The notes under the pieces: model-generated
What the model saw: only the letters and a program-made list of their open reading frames with translations
What the model was told of the DNA's origin: nothing
The model's database searches: none
Origin: Pipra filicauda
Taxonomy: Eukaryota; Chordata; Aves; Passeriformes; Pipridae
DNA: 64,000 nucleotides
Assembly: GCF_003945595.2 (NCBI RefSeq)
Contig: NW_024104405.1
Location: 913,287 to 977,286, forward strand
Reading direction: 5' to 3'
Part shown: positions 44,301-57,800 of the stretch, piece after piece
Position numbering within the stretch: the first letter of the stretch is position 1
How the letters are laid out: the number at the start of each line of letters is the position of its first letter
Translations under genes and position numbers: made by a program

Positions 44301-45349
44301 AAGAACAAGTTTCTGTCTAAAATAATAATAATAAAAAAAAAAACAACAAAAACCAACCCAAACACCACATGAAAACATTTCTGCAGTGAGAAGTATTTTA
44401 CAGAAACGCCTGAAATCCCAATTCTGTGCCTGGGCAGGAATCAAACGCCAGGCAGGGATCTCCTGAGCAGCACCCACCTACCCTGGGCCACTGACTGCAA
44501 CCTGGCCAGGAGGAAAAGCTGAGCTCCCTGAACCCACTGTCCAAAGGTGAAGCAGCCACACTCAAAATACCCCTGCAGTCTTTAGACTGCACAAGGTTCA
44601 CAGAACTTTCCTGACAACCCCTAAAACTTCATCATTTCAAACGGGTCACTGGGACTTGGCAGGATTTTCCTCAAGGTCAGAAACATTCCCTTCGTGCTTT
44701 CAATTAAATGCTGCTAAATTTTGAGTGATTTATAGGGTGAAGAAAAAGTAAACAACCACTTCCCAGTTCTGGTTCCTCCTCCCCCTGCCCAGTAACTTGA
44801 CAGCCTGCCAAAATTTCTGAACATTTAAACTCAAGTGTGTGCTATTGCTGTTCTCATCCTATTCCTGAAGAATCCAGAAAGGGAGAAAACACAGGTGCTA
44901 CCAGTGAAAAACGTGGGAGAAGGGAAACGAGTGAGACTGAAACCACAGTGATATCCCTGAGCAGTCTGCAGCTTCGGGATCCAAGTTTTTCCTGTCTAGC
45001 CTGGAGAAAATATCTCAGAGCACGATTAAAAAATGGAACCACAAGAAAAGGAGCTGTACACCCATTTCCTCTGCTCTTGTTTTTCACATCAGCAAGAGCC
45101 TCTTCAAACTTTGGTCTCTGTGTTGGCACATCTTCCCCTCTGTGGGGTGGGAAACCATCCCGTGCCCTGTGCACTCTCACCCTGCACTCCGTGTGCTCCC
45201 AGAGCTCTGATCCACATCCCAGCAGCGAGAGCACAAGTTCTATCCCACTATCCCGCTGCTCCAAGGGAAGCAGAGCTCCCTGCAGAAAGCAGGAATTGCT
45301 CTTTTTGGCACCTGCAGACAGGCAGTGTGTCCTTAACACTGTGTTGACT
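38391..45349 (-). other. MED13L: MED13L long intron, second part (no gene recognised)
   Basis: AT-rich unique sequence apart from a threefold 101-bp duplication at 41180-41480. I looked for the missing upstream MED13L exons (motifs such as WENGLSYECRTLL and RIGKWFVRPYE) and found none. Confidence 0.7.
41180..41480. repeat. Three tandem copies of a ~101-bp unit
   Basis: CACCACAGTGCTGTGCAAAC occurs at about 41182, 41283 and 41384. Each is followed by GGGAGACC(C/T)GAAAAT, ACCAGCTG(C/T)CAA and GGCTCCACAACAACCCTGAC. Confidence 0.93.
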
Positions 45350-45870
45350 CCCCCGGGAAGGGGGAGGTCGCTTCCTTTTGAAATCATCCCGGTAAACGGT
45401 GGGACTGCTCAGGAGGCTGATTGCTATCAGGAAAGCCGAGCGGGTTTGGGAGGGTGTGGGTACCACAGGCTGCACGATCCCAGGCTGTTCCCCCCGGGAT
45501 GCCCGGCCTCCCTCAGGCTCCGGGACCCCCGTGTGCTCACACCCCGCCTCAGGTCTCAGCACATCGGCTGCTGCGGGAGAGGCACCGCAACATCGCCGGC
45601 CCAAAGGACACGGGGATGGAGGTGAGCAGAGAGCCCGCTCCGAGCCGAGGGTACACCCCTCGTGTGGGACGGGCTGAGGACGAACGAAGGAACACCGAGA
45701 TTCCTGCCCTTCCCTCAGCTCGGGGCTGCCCACCCATCGACCAGCAGAGAAACAAAGCCCTCCTTTGTCGCTGCTCAGCGGCCCGGCAGCAAACCCCGCT
45801 GCAAACCCAGACCGGGTCAGGTGCCACGGCAGGGCTGGAGACGCAGGGACACCATGAGTTACCACTATTT
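45350..45870. promoter_or_regulatory. Intronic CpG island, candidate promoter
   Basis: An abrupt GC-rich block in AT-rich intron. By eye it has about 40 CpG dinucleotides in ~500 bases (for example CCCCCGGGATGCCCGGCC, CATCGGCTGCTGCGGG, GCACCGCAACATCGCCGGCC). CpG is normally depleted, so such an island suggests an unmethylated promoter or enhancer. A plausible splice donor on the plus strand (ATGGAG|GTGAGC near 45616-45627) would fit an antisense non-coding transcript. No protein family is recognised in any frame. An alternative MED13L promoter is also possible. Confidence 0.5.
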
Positions 45871-48800
45871 ACTGTTATTTACCGTTATTTACCGATGTGC
45901 ACAAAAAGGTACCACCGAGGTCCTTTCTCCTGTCCCGAACCCCCCCTGACCTCCCTGACCCACGGACACACGAACGGCACAAGGGGCAGCTCCACACTCA
46001 CATGTCACTCCAGAACTGGAGTCTAACACGGAACAGGTGATTGTTTGCCCCAAACCCAGCCGATTTAATAGAACAGCAAACTTCAAAATGGCCAAAAACG
46101 CAACAAAGAATGCTTAAAAAGTGCTACAAGAGCCACTCTGAAAGGAGGAATTGTTTTCTTAGCGCTGGTTTTCTTTTTAATTATTTTTTGAAGGAATTAA
46201 TCAGAAGGAGAAGGTTCTCTCAGTGGTCCAGCTGAGAAAAAAAATTCTGACTGGATTTGACGTTTTCGGGCAGGCAGAAAATATGAACTGTAAAACAGGC
46301 TACCAAGTTGAGGAGACACAGAAAAAAGGACAATATTAAACTTGTAAAATATACTTCTTTTTAGCGAGGGAAAAATCAAGATACTTATTTTGGATAGTGG
46401 GCAGTTTTGTCTGTGGGATTTTGCTGTGTTTGGGGTTTTTTGTGTGTTTTCTTGGTTTGTTTGGGGTTTTTTTGAGAGGGGGGTTGGCTGGGTCACTGTT
46501 GGGGAGTTTTTTGAGCCCTTAACTCTAAGTGCAGCCTGGCAGAACTTGGGAGGGTGTTACAGCTTGAAGGCCCAAACCTCTCTTCCTACTTGCCACCTTT
46601 ATTATTAAACCTGTCAGAACAAACCCAACTGATTCCATGTTTATTAACATTTCTCTGTGCATGCGACAAACATAGAACTCCCTTGTACAGAAAAGAAAAA
46701 GACCAGAAAGAGACCTAATCTTCATTTATATGGTTGAACATGGAGCACAGGTTGGACTTACATTGGGGCAGAGGTCGCAAAATCTTAAATGTATTAAAAT
46801 AATCCTTTTTTTAATACAAAGTCAGAGCATAAGTAGACATTATTGGGCTGAAACACCTTTAATCTTTGGATTAAAATGTGAATTATTGTTGTTATATTTT
46901 CGTTTCCTGACACAGCAGATTCCCCACTGCCAGAATCTCATACAATTACTGCTTGAGAACCATCTTCCCACGTTCTTTCCCTACTCCCCACCTCAATAAT
47001 AATGGGTACAAAATAAAGATAAACTTAGAATGCTGCCTCATCTCAGATTGGCCTTTCTCTCCTCTCCTGGAAAATGGATTTTTCCAGTCTGTCTCCTTTC
47101 TTGACTCCAATCTCCTCCATCTCACTGAACCAAGGGCCACCAGAAGCACCTTCATGGATTTCTGTGGCACTTTGTGATTCAAAATCTCCTGTCTCCCATC
47201 ACAGGATATTACCACGAATGTAATTCAGAGTAAGTCTGTTTGTTGGGAATGCACTTTCAAAGAACATCACACGGTGTGTCCAAGAGCAGGGAATGTGTCA
47301 GGAGCTAGGAAACATCTCCCTGCCTTCCTGCTGAGAGCTCTGCTTGTTAGACACAGCACCGAGACATTTATGTCTTATTTTGTGACTCTCTCCCAGGAAC
47401 AGACTCCAGAAAGCACCTTCCTCCGTGACAGAGGAGATGAAACAATCCCTCTGGAGTCACTGCTGGAATTGCCTTTCTGTGCTTCAAACAGCCCTGGAGG
47501 AACAGAAAGGGAAACTGCTCTGAAGGAACGTTGCACCCCAGTAAAGCCATCCTTAGTAAACAACGTCTCCTGTTCCAGGGAAGAAAAACAACAAAGGCTC
47601 TGCCCTTATGGAAAAGGTAAAACAAGCCCAAGGCTCTGAAATCGCTCATTAAGCCCAAACAGACACTCAGTGACTAAGCAAAACCCCCAAACTGAAGCAC
47701 GTGTTTTCCTGTTCCTTCTGATCCCCTGTCTCTGCTTCAGCAACAAAACCCCAAAGCAGGAGCAGGAAATCACTCCTTAGACACGTCCCTCAAGTGACAT
47801 TTGTGTGGCAAAAATGACAGCACTGGGGCAGGAAATCCTTTAGGATTTGGCAAACACTGTCCACAGGGAGGTGGACAAGCGATAAACAGCTTCACAGGAG
47901 ACTTTGCTTCACCTTCATCCCCTCCACAGCACTGGCTGCCAACACCCACCAGCTGCACTCACAAACTGCACTCACAACACCCACAAACTGCACTCATGGG
48001 CTGTCTGTGCTCCCCAATAAATAAAGATTTGTGCACCCCAATAAATAAATAAAAATATGTTTCTTCATCAGCATTTGTCCAAACCACTAGAATTTTATTC
48101 AGTTAAGACTTAAGCTCAGCAATGATTTGTATTCATAATAAAACTGGATTTGTTAGTCCCACCCCCAGCACAGAACTGTGCACTGCCCCAGTGGAGTGAC
48201 TCCGGCATGCACTTGGAATTAGAACAGGATAACACCAGAATCCCACTCCTACCCATGAAAGGGAAAACGCTGGATATATGAATGAATGAATTCAAAGAAT
48301 TTCTGCAAAAACAGAGGACTGGCAGTTAACGAGAGAAAGGAGAGCCTTGAAGGGCAAGGCTGGATGACTGGAGTTGAAAGACTGGAGCAGGGAAAGGAGG
48401 TGGATTCCTGTTCTCACCTCGTCATTGGAACTTCTGGTCATAAACAAGCACTTAGACTTCAGTACAGAACAGTACAGAACTAAACTACATCTACATTTCT
48501 CGGTGAGATAAAGCTTATTAAGCAACTTCATAAAGCCCACTGAGAATTCAAAAGGACAAAAAAACAACCACGGGGCAGAACAGTCACGATCCTGAGGAAG
48601 CCAAAGATCACCCACCACGTCCAGGGCCCAAAGGAGCAGAAGGAGCAGGTGAAGTTATTAAATGTTACCCTCCTCCAATGATCAGCAACAGAATTGGAAT
48701 CATTTAAACTTCCAAAAGAAAGAAAACCCCCATTTCCCACCCCCAACACAACCTACAGCTGCATTAACCAGAGGCAGGAGGGATTTCACACCTTGGTGTT

Positions 48801-51800
48801 CCCGTGGCCTATAAAGATCCAAGTCTCTACATTATTTCCTCTCTTTAAGACACTTGTTAGTTAAGACATTTTTTATTTAAGACAGGCTTTCAGAGGGGGG
48901 AAAAAAAAAAGTTTCCCGAGAGTACAGAATTTTACACAGTCCTTATGCAAAAATTAAGTGTAAAATTATCGTTCATTAATATTAAAACCTAACAAGTGAG
49001 GGGTTTTGTCACACTGGCCAATAATACATAAGTGACAGAAGTTGTGAACGTCTTCTGTTCAGCCAGCCAGCAATTTGCAACAAGTACCAGCAACGAGGCA
49101 ATTTGTTTCTGTCAGGGTGTGGGAGCAACACAGAAACCTCTAACGTTACAGAAGAAGCTGCACATTTGTATTTTACACACACAGCACTTTCAACAGGTAC
49201 CTGCTAGAGGGGGAAAAAAAATCCCACCAATAAAAATTCAATAACGTGTTCGTGAAAATACACAACATATTCAGATGTAAAGACTGTTTTTGTCACACAG
49301 CTCCCAAGGGAGAGCTGTCCCCAAAATCCTGCAGGAATCTCCTGCTCCACCCCAGCAGAAGTGCTGCATAAGTTCTGTAAAGGCTGGAAACTCAGCTAAA
49401 CGTTCCATGTATCCTTCTACAAGGAAGTTTTAGTCCACAGTGGTGGAAGGTGATATTCTGATCTCATCCCACAGGGAAGCTGCTCCTTCTGATCCTCCTG
49501 AGAAGGTGCAGAAGGAGTCAAGAGATTGGGGAACAGCTCCTCTCACTCCACACATCCTGGCACTCCTCACTCTTTTCACTGATTTCTTCTTGGGAAAAAA
49601 ACCCAGCAAAACACCAAGAGAACGAATGGGATGACCCAGCTTAAGCTGAGAAGAGCAGGGAACACTTAGAGAGGCTTTTCAGGTGTAAAAATGCTGAGGA
49701 AACCCAGCCAAAGCCGGGAACATTTTGTGACATAAGGAGCAAAGCTCCAGTCCCTCATCTCCTCAAAGGCGCTGGCAAAAGCCCCACTGGGAATGAGTTT
49801 GTATGACCAAACAGTTCTCTTCTTTTGCTAATACAAGTTCTCAAACCTGCTTCAAACTGTTTGAATATTCTTGCAAATCAAAGCCTTGCCAGCATCAGAC
49901 AGGTTTGGTGGCTCATTTCTTCACTCAGAGGGAGATTTTCCAGTAATTCTGCGTGTGGAGTCACCAAAGTCACCGTCTGAGGTGGGGATGGTGAGGTACA
50001 TGTCAACCTTTCCACTGCACAGTGACTGCTGAAAACAAGATTTCCACCTTAACCTTTTAAACACCTTGTCTGTGAGAACACACACCCAGGGATCACACAG
50101 AGCTTGTGTGAACTGCAGGAATGAGGTCACCTAAGGGAAAAAACCAACACAACGCTGGCTGTGAAACACTGGGTCTGCCTGGGCTTTGGGAAGAGGGATG
50201 TCCAGCATCTTTGTGCGGGACAGAATTATTGGAGTAAAGCACAGAATGGTTTCCCAGTGCTGGGAGAACTGGGAATGTCTCTCCCAGCAGTGCCCTGCTG
50301 CAGGGAACAGCCAGCAGTGCAGCTCCCTCCCTGTGAGCTGGTGCCCGGCCCTGGCACAGCACACACACTGCAACTGCTGCCAAAAACCCAACCACATGAA
50401 ACTATTTACACACTGGCTCCTGTACAGCTTTATTTTTTCTTAACAAAACTATACCAAGACTCTTAAAGTCCCCCAAAAGACGTGCCTCACGAGAACTTTG
50501 TAGTTAACTGTGTTTTCCCTCGCAATTATTCTGCTGTAACACCGAGGCTGATGGTAAGTAGTGCAACAGTGATCCAAGGCAGCCCTAAAATTTCCATTTC
50601 TAAACCTCTCTCCATAAAGCAGAAAGGATTTCAATTTTCCAGCAGCCACGGGAATTCAAAGGAGCGGAGTTGGGGGGGGGATCACTTCAGATGGATGCCA
50701 AGTTTTATTACATGTGGAAGTCTGAAAGAAATCTAAATCTAGGAAAACTCTTTAGAAACAAGGCACAGTCTGGTTTTGTCAAAAGCTGCACAGATTTAAT
50801 AGCAAGGTAAGACAGTGCCAGCAAATGGCTTTAGCAGGTTCTGTTTTCCTTGTGCTGGGATCAGTCCATGAGCTGAGTGTGAGGGAAGACTTCCTTCAGG
50901 GTTGAAAGGGTAATTTAGTTTCTAAGGTCCATTAATTTCTTGGCTTCTCTGCCCAGCCTGCTCATTAGTGTGAAGTGCAGTGACGAGTTTTAGGATATGG
51001 AAGTTGAAACAGCATCTCCAAAATTCCTTCACAAAACGACTGCAAAACATCTCTCGGAATTAGCAGAGCTTTGAGATGTTTTGGATCCAGAATTCAGACT
51101 GCTGGCCTGCATCAATAACCACTGTTACCTTTAAAAACGATCCAAAGTCAGTTAATTAATTACAGTATTAATGGCTCCTCACGATTATCCATCAGCATTT
51201 GCACCAACAGGCTCCAAACAGACAAACCAGTTTCACTTCAGCTGAATTGGTAACAGATGGAGAAGATACATTACCCTCAATCACAAGGTTAAACAGATAA
51301 TTATGAAAAAACACCCTCAAGTGTTGGATATTATCTGATCCTATTAATGTTGCCCTGACAGAGCAACACAGCTGAGCAGAGGAACCAGGAGAATTATTTA
51401 GGTCACTTGAAGGAACAGATTTCTCTTGGATTTCTTTCCTTCCAGAAGCACAGGCTGCACCCCCCGTGCTGAGGGGGGGTTTGTGTCTGCCTCCCCCTCT
51501 GCACTGGGATCAAACACCACCAGGGTTTGACCCTCCTCTTCCAGAGGGCAGCATGAAAAACAGGTCTACATTTAATTCTGTCGGCCTGTTGAAGCCAAAT
51601 TTTGTCCTACACCTTTGTATTCTCCTCCTGTAACGCACCAATAAGAGCCAACCCTCCTCACGTGGAATTAAGTGGTTAAAAAAAGGATAAAAACGTGAAA
51701 GCACAAGGAGTAGTCAGGAAAAAAAATTAGGATTATGCTTCCTGTATTCCCACCTGTACCTTGGGGCAAGGTCCTTCATTTTCTTTTTTTTTTTTTTGTG

Positions 51801-54800
51801 GAGCCCACCTTCCACCTCACTGTTTAAAGTAGATTCTCAGCAGAATAAAGGAAAAATTGAAGTAAAAGCAGACATACATTTTAAAAACAGTTGAATTCAA
51901 CCACTTCCTGGGGTTTGGCTGCTTGACAAAAGAATACAAGTTCACCAATTCCTGCAATCCAAGGTGTGTATCCCAGAACTTCCCGCACCATTCCTGACTA
52001 AGGCCGACATTCCACTCCTGGAGAAGGTGGCTGTTCCCTGCAGTGGGTCAGAAATGCTGTTTTCCTTAAAGTTTTCTACAACAAGCTCCCACAGCTCTCC
52101 CAAAATTAAAATAACCTGGCTGGGACAGCTCAGTTAACATTTTTCAACCATTAGTAAATGTTTTCCTAATGCTTCTGTTGAAAGACATAATTCTAATTAA
52201 AAAAAAATAAATCGTTAAGATTCTTAATATGCCACTGTCTGTTAAGAGGACTTGGTCAGAGCAAGTGGCAAACAAGAAAAACCTAAATATTGACTGAAAC
52301 TGTGTTACCTGGCTACAACATTTCTCATGTAAATGAAGCTCCCAAAAATATGATTATATATTTGAAGTGCTCCTTGAAATGTATTGTATAAAAAAGCAAA
52401 GTAATCTCATGAAATCAATCAGAAAAAGAAATAACACAAGGGTTACCATGATATTTCCAAATACACATACACTCCATCTACCACCAATCCCAAATAATCA
52501 CCTGGACAAAACCTAAAGGACAGGGGAGGAGGGAGGAAGCAGCAAACTCCCTTCATCCTGGGAGCAAATCCAGCCAAGCACATTCCTAAGTGTGCTTAGG
52601 GATTTAATGGCATCTGGGGAAGGTTTAAGTTTCCATAGGTACAGGGCTGGTATAAAATTAACGAGCTAATCACAAACCCAAGGGAATGGAAGTCTTTGGG
52701 GTGAGAGGGATCCCCAGTTCCCATTAACCCCCACCCAGGAGGGCTGCAGTGCTCTGGCAGTGGGAATGCAGCAGGGAGCTGAGGCAGGTTAAACCTTCCC
52801 AGCCCCCAGCTCAGCCTGCAGGCACAGCTCAGCCCTCCCGACAGCAACAATCCCAACAAAGCTGCCCAGTTTGCCATGGAGATGTGATTCCACACTCGAG
52901 GATCACCGGGAGGCTGTGGAGATGTGATTCCACACTCGAGGATCACTGGGAGGCTGGGGAGATGTGATTCCACACTCGAGGATCACTGGGAGGCTGGGGA
53001 GATGTGATTCCACACTCGAGGATCACTGGGAGGCTGGGGAGATGTGATTCCACACTCGAGGATCACTGGGAGGCTGCCGGGGCTGGGAAAAGAATCTCTT
53101 TGAAGCTGCTCCCGGGTTTGGAATGTGCCAATGAAGACTGTCCCCTAATTCAGGCAGACAGGGCAGTAAGGACAGGACTTTAAACAATCCTGTGGTTCCC
53201 ATGGAATGTGAGATCCTGAAATTATGAGCAGCTCAAGTGTTTTTTAAATCAGATCTTGGAGGAACCAAACTGCAGGCGAGGGGGGCAGAGGACTGTGGAA
53301 CCAGCAGGCAGCACATCCAACCCTTGGGACCCTTCTCCTCTCCTGACTGCCCCTCGTGCAGGACCCCCTTGCCCTGGGCATTACTGATGTGCATCATTTG
53401 TGCTCACTGTGAGAAATCCCCCCCAAACCCAAACCCATCCCTGACCACTGCTCTCACTGGCTGTCCCTGCTCACAAGGCTCCCTCAATCCTACACCAACC
53501 CCTCTGCACTTCCCAGTAACTCACTGGAAAGAAAAGAAAACCCAAAACAAAACCCTAAACAGCAGTTAATTATTTCTTTGCTGTCTGATTTTTTAATTTT
53601 TAAGACACCTTTCTGCTGTGTTTGATTTTTGTTTGCAGTCAGTGACATTAGGTTATGGGGGGCACTGGGACAGCAGGACCGTGGTTGGGGTTTCCCAGCA
53701 CCAACCCACACAAGTGTAATTTAATTCTTCAACCACACCTATAAGAATGTTTTATAAGTTGGGGTTTTTTATAAGTAACCCCAATGGAACTGTTCACTAC
53801 AAACTGAACTAACAGTGAAGTATTTACCACGTATTGATCTTTAAGCAAAACCATTTGGCTCAGGAAGTTTAAATTAATTCTAACTGATGCTATTTGGGTT
53901 TTTGTAGAAAATTTTTACAGGGGAAAAAAACCATTCGTTTATTCAACTACAAAACAGAAGAGCAGCTCTGTATATGCATTTTGGTTTGCAACTAAAAATA
54001 GCTGAAAATCACCCTTCCTAACAAAAAAATCTAGTTGAAAAGAACAGCAGCAACACATATCAACCTATACAAATGATGTCGTGTGTGTGCACGTGCAGCA
54101 AGGATCCCAGGAGCAGAGCCCAGGCACCCACAGACATCACATTTCTGTCCTGTTTTTACAGTTCACTTCAGCAGAAAGGGCCTCTAAGCTGGTAAACAAA
54201 GCAAAAACCCAAGGGGTTGTTAAAAAGATAATCACATGCAGACGTGTCCTCTGTGTCAAGGCAGAGCTGGAATGTTTGGACACCCCCTGCTCGGTGCCAT
54301 TCCTTGGAACGGGGAAGGAGAACATCCCTGGAAACGCTTCCCCTGCACGGAGGGAAAGCCCCTCCCACGGGGTCAGCTTTGCTCGCTCAGCAAAAAAGAA
54401 AGTAAAAGCAGCTTGGCACTGCCTGTTCTCCAGGGAGGGCTGACTATCAGGCCGGTAGGTAGTCAGAGAGGTTATTTTATAGCCAGCAAAGCCCCTGGGT
54501 AATAAAGAATGAGCGCAACTGCCACGGGCAGCTCTGCAGGAAATCGTGTGAAACAATGACAGATGCTGCAGGATTGTTTCCAAACAAGAAAGGCAGGAAG
54601 AGCAGGGTGGCAGCTCAGGGGGGTTTTGCCCCCCAACCACATTCTCTCACATGCTGACAGAAACTGTGCATAATAATTGTATTTTGAGATTGTGTGCACA
54701 CACACACACAGCCTGAATAATTCTGCCCACAACCAAACAGTTTAACAAATACGTATTTCTGTTGCCACTCTCAGAAACAGTTGGCCAAGCCTTCCTCATT

Positions 54801-57800
54801 GAACAGGAATTACCTGACAAGCTGACTGTGAAGGAGAGCTCACAGGAGTGACAAAATTAAAACTTTCATATGAAACTTCCAAAAAAAGTTTAAGTACTTT
54901 TCAAAAAAACACTCTGGCGTTTAAAATACTAAATATCTCACAAGCCCTCAGCTGGATTTAGTGTCCTTTACTCCCTTCTGAACACAGGACTTGCATCACC
55001 AACCAACTTCAGGGCTAGATTTTAACAGCAATTGGTTGCTGTAAGATGGAAAAATACACCAAGCAGGATCCTAAAGAAACAAATGATGCCCAGCTCCTCT
55101 AAACCAAACACTGAGTGGGTGCCTAATCGTGTCAGGCAGCCCCACAAGCAGTTACCTGCATGTTAAATCCCAGAAATCCTATTCACTGCCCCCCAAAACA
55201 AGTTTCTCCAGACTCTTAACTACAACAAAAAAAAACATCTGACAGATTTTGGACCTGTGGCAGCGAGATGATTGTTCAGCCAGGGTGTCAATGTGCTGCT
55301 TCTGGCAGGATGACTGCTCTGGTTATTTTGCAGAGCCATCTGACTGGTTAACAAACATGTCTGAGTCTCTCCCATCTCCCGGTTGTGTGTATAACTAACC
55401 ACAGCTTTGTCTTGCTTAATGTATGTTGACATTTCCAGCGTGGTTGTTACTATAAACTGCTTTAATCTGTTTATTTGCTTTAACGCGCTACCAACGCAGG
55501 ACGTTAAAAATTCACTCGACTGGCTTTTATAGGCACCTTTGGAAAAAGTAATAATATTTAAAAGCCTAACAGTAAAAATCACATCAATAAAGTCAGCTTA
55601 AGCGCTTTTCCAAAGCAAGTAGTGGAATTTCAGTGCAGGAGCATCTGCAAAGTGTAAAGACAGGTGAAATTACTGCTGTAAGCACTTCAGTTGGGATTCT
55701 CATTGCTCATTAACACTTACAGAAAATATCACTTCGGGCCAGATTATTCCTTCAAATTATAAGCTTCTTCATTTAAAGAATATTGCTTATCGCCCTTAAA
55801 AGGTGTCTGAAATTTTGAACATGACTCAAGCAAAACAAAACCCCAGCAAGGCAACACTCTCACCCCCAGATCTCTGCTGTGACAGGATAATGTACAAGGA
55901 TTGACTAGTTTATTTTTCAGCTCAGAGTAAATCATCTCCACTCATGCAAAACCGTCACTCAAAACTGGGACATCAAATGGAGTTCTCTTTTTATACTCTT
56001 GAACTGGTAATTTACATCCAAAATGAATCTTCAGAGATCATAAATGCTCCATAAAGGGAAAATGGAGATACAGCTGGAATTACCCCAGTGTGTGTGACAG
56101 GACTGAGAACATCCAAGGCTTTGTAAGGACAGTGGCCCTGAGAAACATGAAGCACAACAGAAAATCCTGCTCCACTGCACACTTTATTACATCAAATAGT
56201 GGCTGCAACAGAGCAGAGATTTGGAATCATTAACAGTATCAGTGTTATCTCCTGTAAATAAAATCACCCTGTGATGCACAGGGTGGGGGGAAGGATAATT
56301 AAACTCACTGGCTGGTAGAATTCCTTAATCAACTCTTCTACAGGATTTAATTCCTTCATTCAGAACAGCTTTTTTTCTGTGGTGACTTCCATCAGTGACA
56401 CGTTTATTCCTCTGCTCGTTTTCCCCCTCCACACACGTGCTATAGGTCTGGGCTGAGCTGCACTACACAGCTCTGGGTGCGTAGTTCATTCAGTGCTCCA
56501 GCTTACTTTAATTAGTTCTTTTAATTCTCTCATTTATACAAACACTACAGCTACTTAAGTGCCTCTCCTGAGATCACTTACCCTGCTTTGATTCCTCCCC
56601 GGCACCCACACACAGCCCCTCACTTAACTTTGCATTGAAAAGAAACGTCACAATTGCTAAACCTAAATAATGAGAATGAGGAGGGGGGGGGCAGGAAACA
56701 GCAAAATAACAAGTTTTAGTACTACTGTGATGCTGGGAAAACATGAAAATTAGAATTCGAGGCAAAGAACTGCAATAGAAACTTCACAAGAGGCAGTGAT
56801 TGGATGAGGGGAAAGAAAATTAACAGAGGGGGGAAAAAAAACCCTAAAAAACCCTCACAAACGAAATTCAACACAAATAAACACAAAGAAACAGAGCAGG
56901 AGGGAAAAAATAATAATTCCACAAAAAGGTAATTACATAGAAATAGCTGAAAAATAATCGCATAGAAATAATAATTCCATAAAAAGTCTTCATTGTGAAG
57001 GAGATGAACTGAGCAGGGAGAGAGCAGACATGTACTAAAATCAAAAGGATTGAGACCCAAAGGGAGAGTTACATTCTCTCCTTCACACAGGAACAGGAGC
57101 CCAAACACTACACTAATAAATGAAAAAATTAAACCAAAAACCCCAACCTTTTTCCACCCAGGGCAGAGATGAGCTATGGTATCAATTACCAACGAGTATT
57201 TGTGCAGGCTGAGGTTCTGTGTGGCTTCAAACTCAATTAAACACACAAAAGAAAAATTCATCAACAGTTGTTGAACACAAAAATATGTGGAGTTGCATTG
57301 TCAAACCCAGCGGGACGCTGACCAAGTGTACAGAAAAATAACTGTACTCTTGGCATGAGCTGAGAGTCCTCCCTGAGCTGCCCCACTTCTGACCACTGCT
57401 GGAGACAACTTGGATGGGAAGGGATCATTCAGGAGGAGTCTCTGGGCCTGTTTCTTTGGAAGGAATCAGAAGCACAGAATGGCAGCAGCTCCCTGAAGGG
57501 CCCAGGGTAACTGTTCCACTGCTTTGATCCCGCCTGGCTCAGTGTCCCTCTGTCTCACGGCTGCTCCAGAGCAGGCACAGCCTGATCCTCTTCAGGGAAC
57601 ATCTCCTCTCCTTCCTAAATTAAATCTTTTTCTAGGAATTGGGTGGGGCAGCAAATAATTTCGCTGTGTGTCCCTGTTCTTCAAAACATCAGATACAAAT
57701 GTGATTTTCAGCAGCACGCAGACGTGCTCCCAAATCAGCTGAAAACCAGGAAAAGGAGAATTCTGTACATCAGACATCCAGTGCCATGTTTTAGACTGTT

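Noticed and set aside
44837..45865. Open frames on both strands around the CpG island (262, 177 and 205 codons)
   Set aside because: Low stop density is expected in GC-rich DNA. The frames overlap on opposite strands and none shows a family signature.
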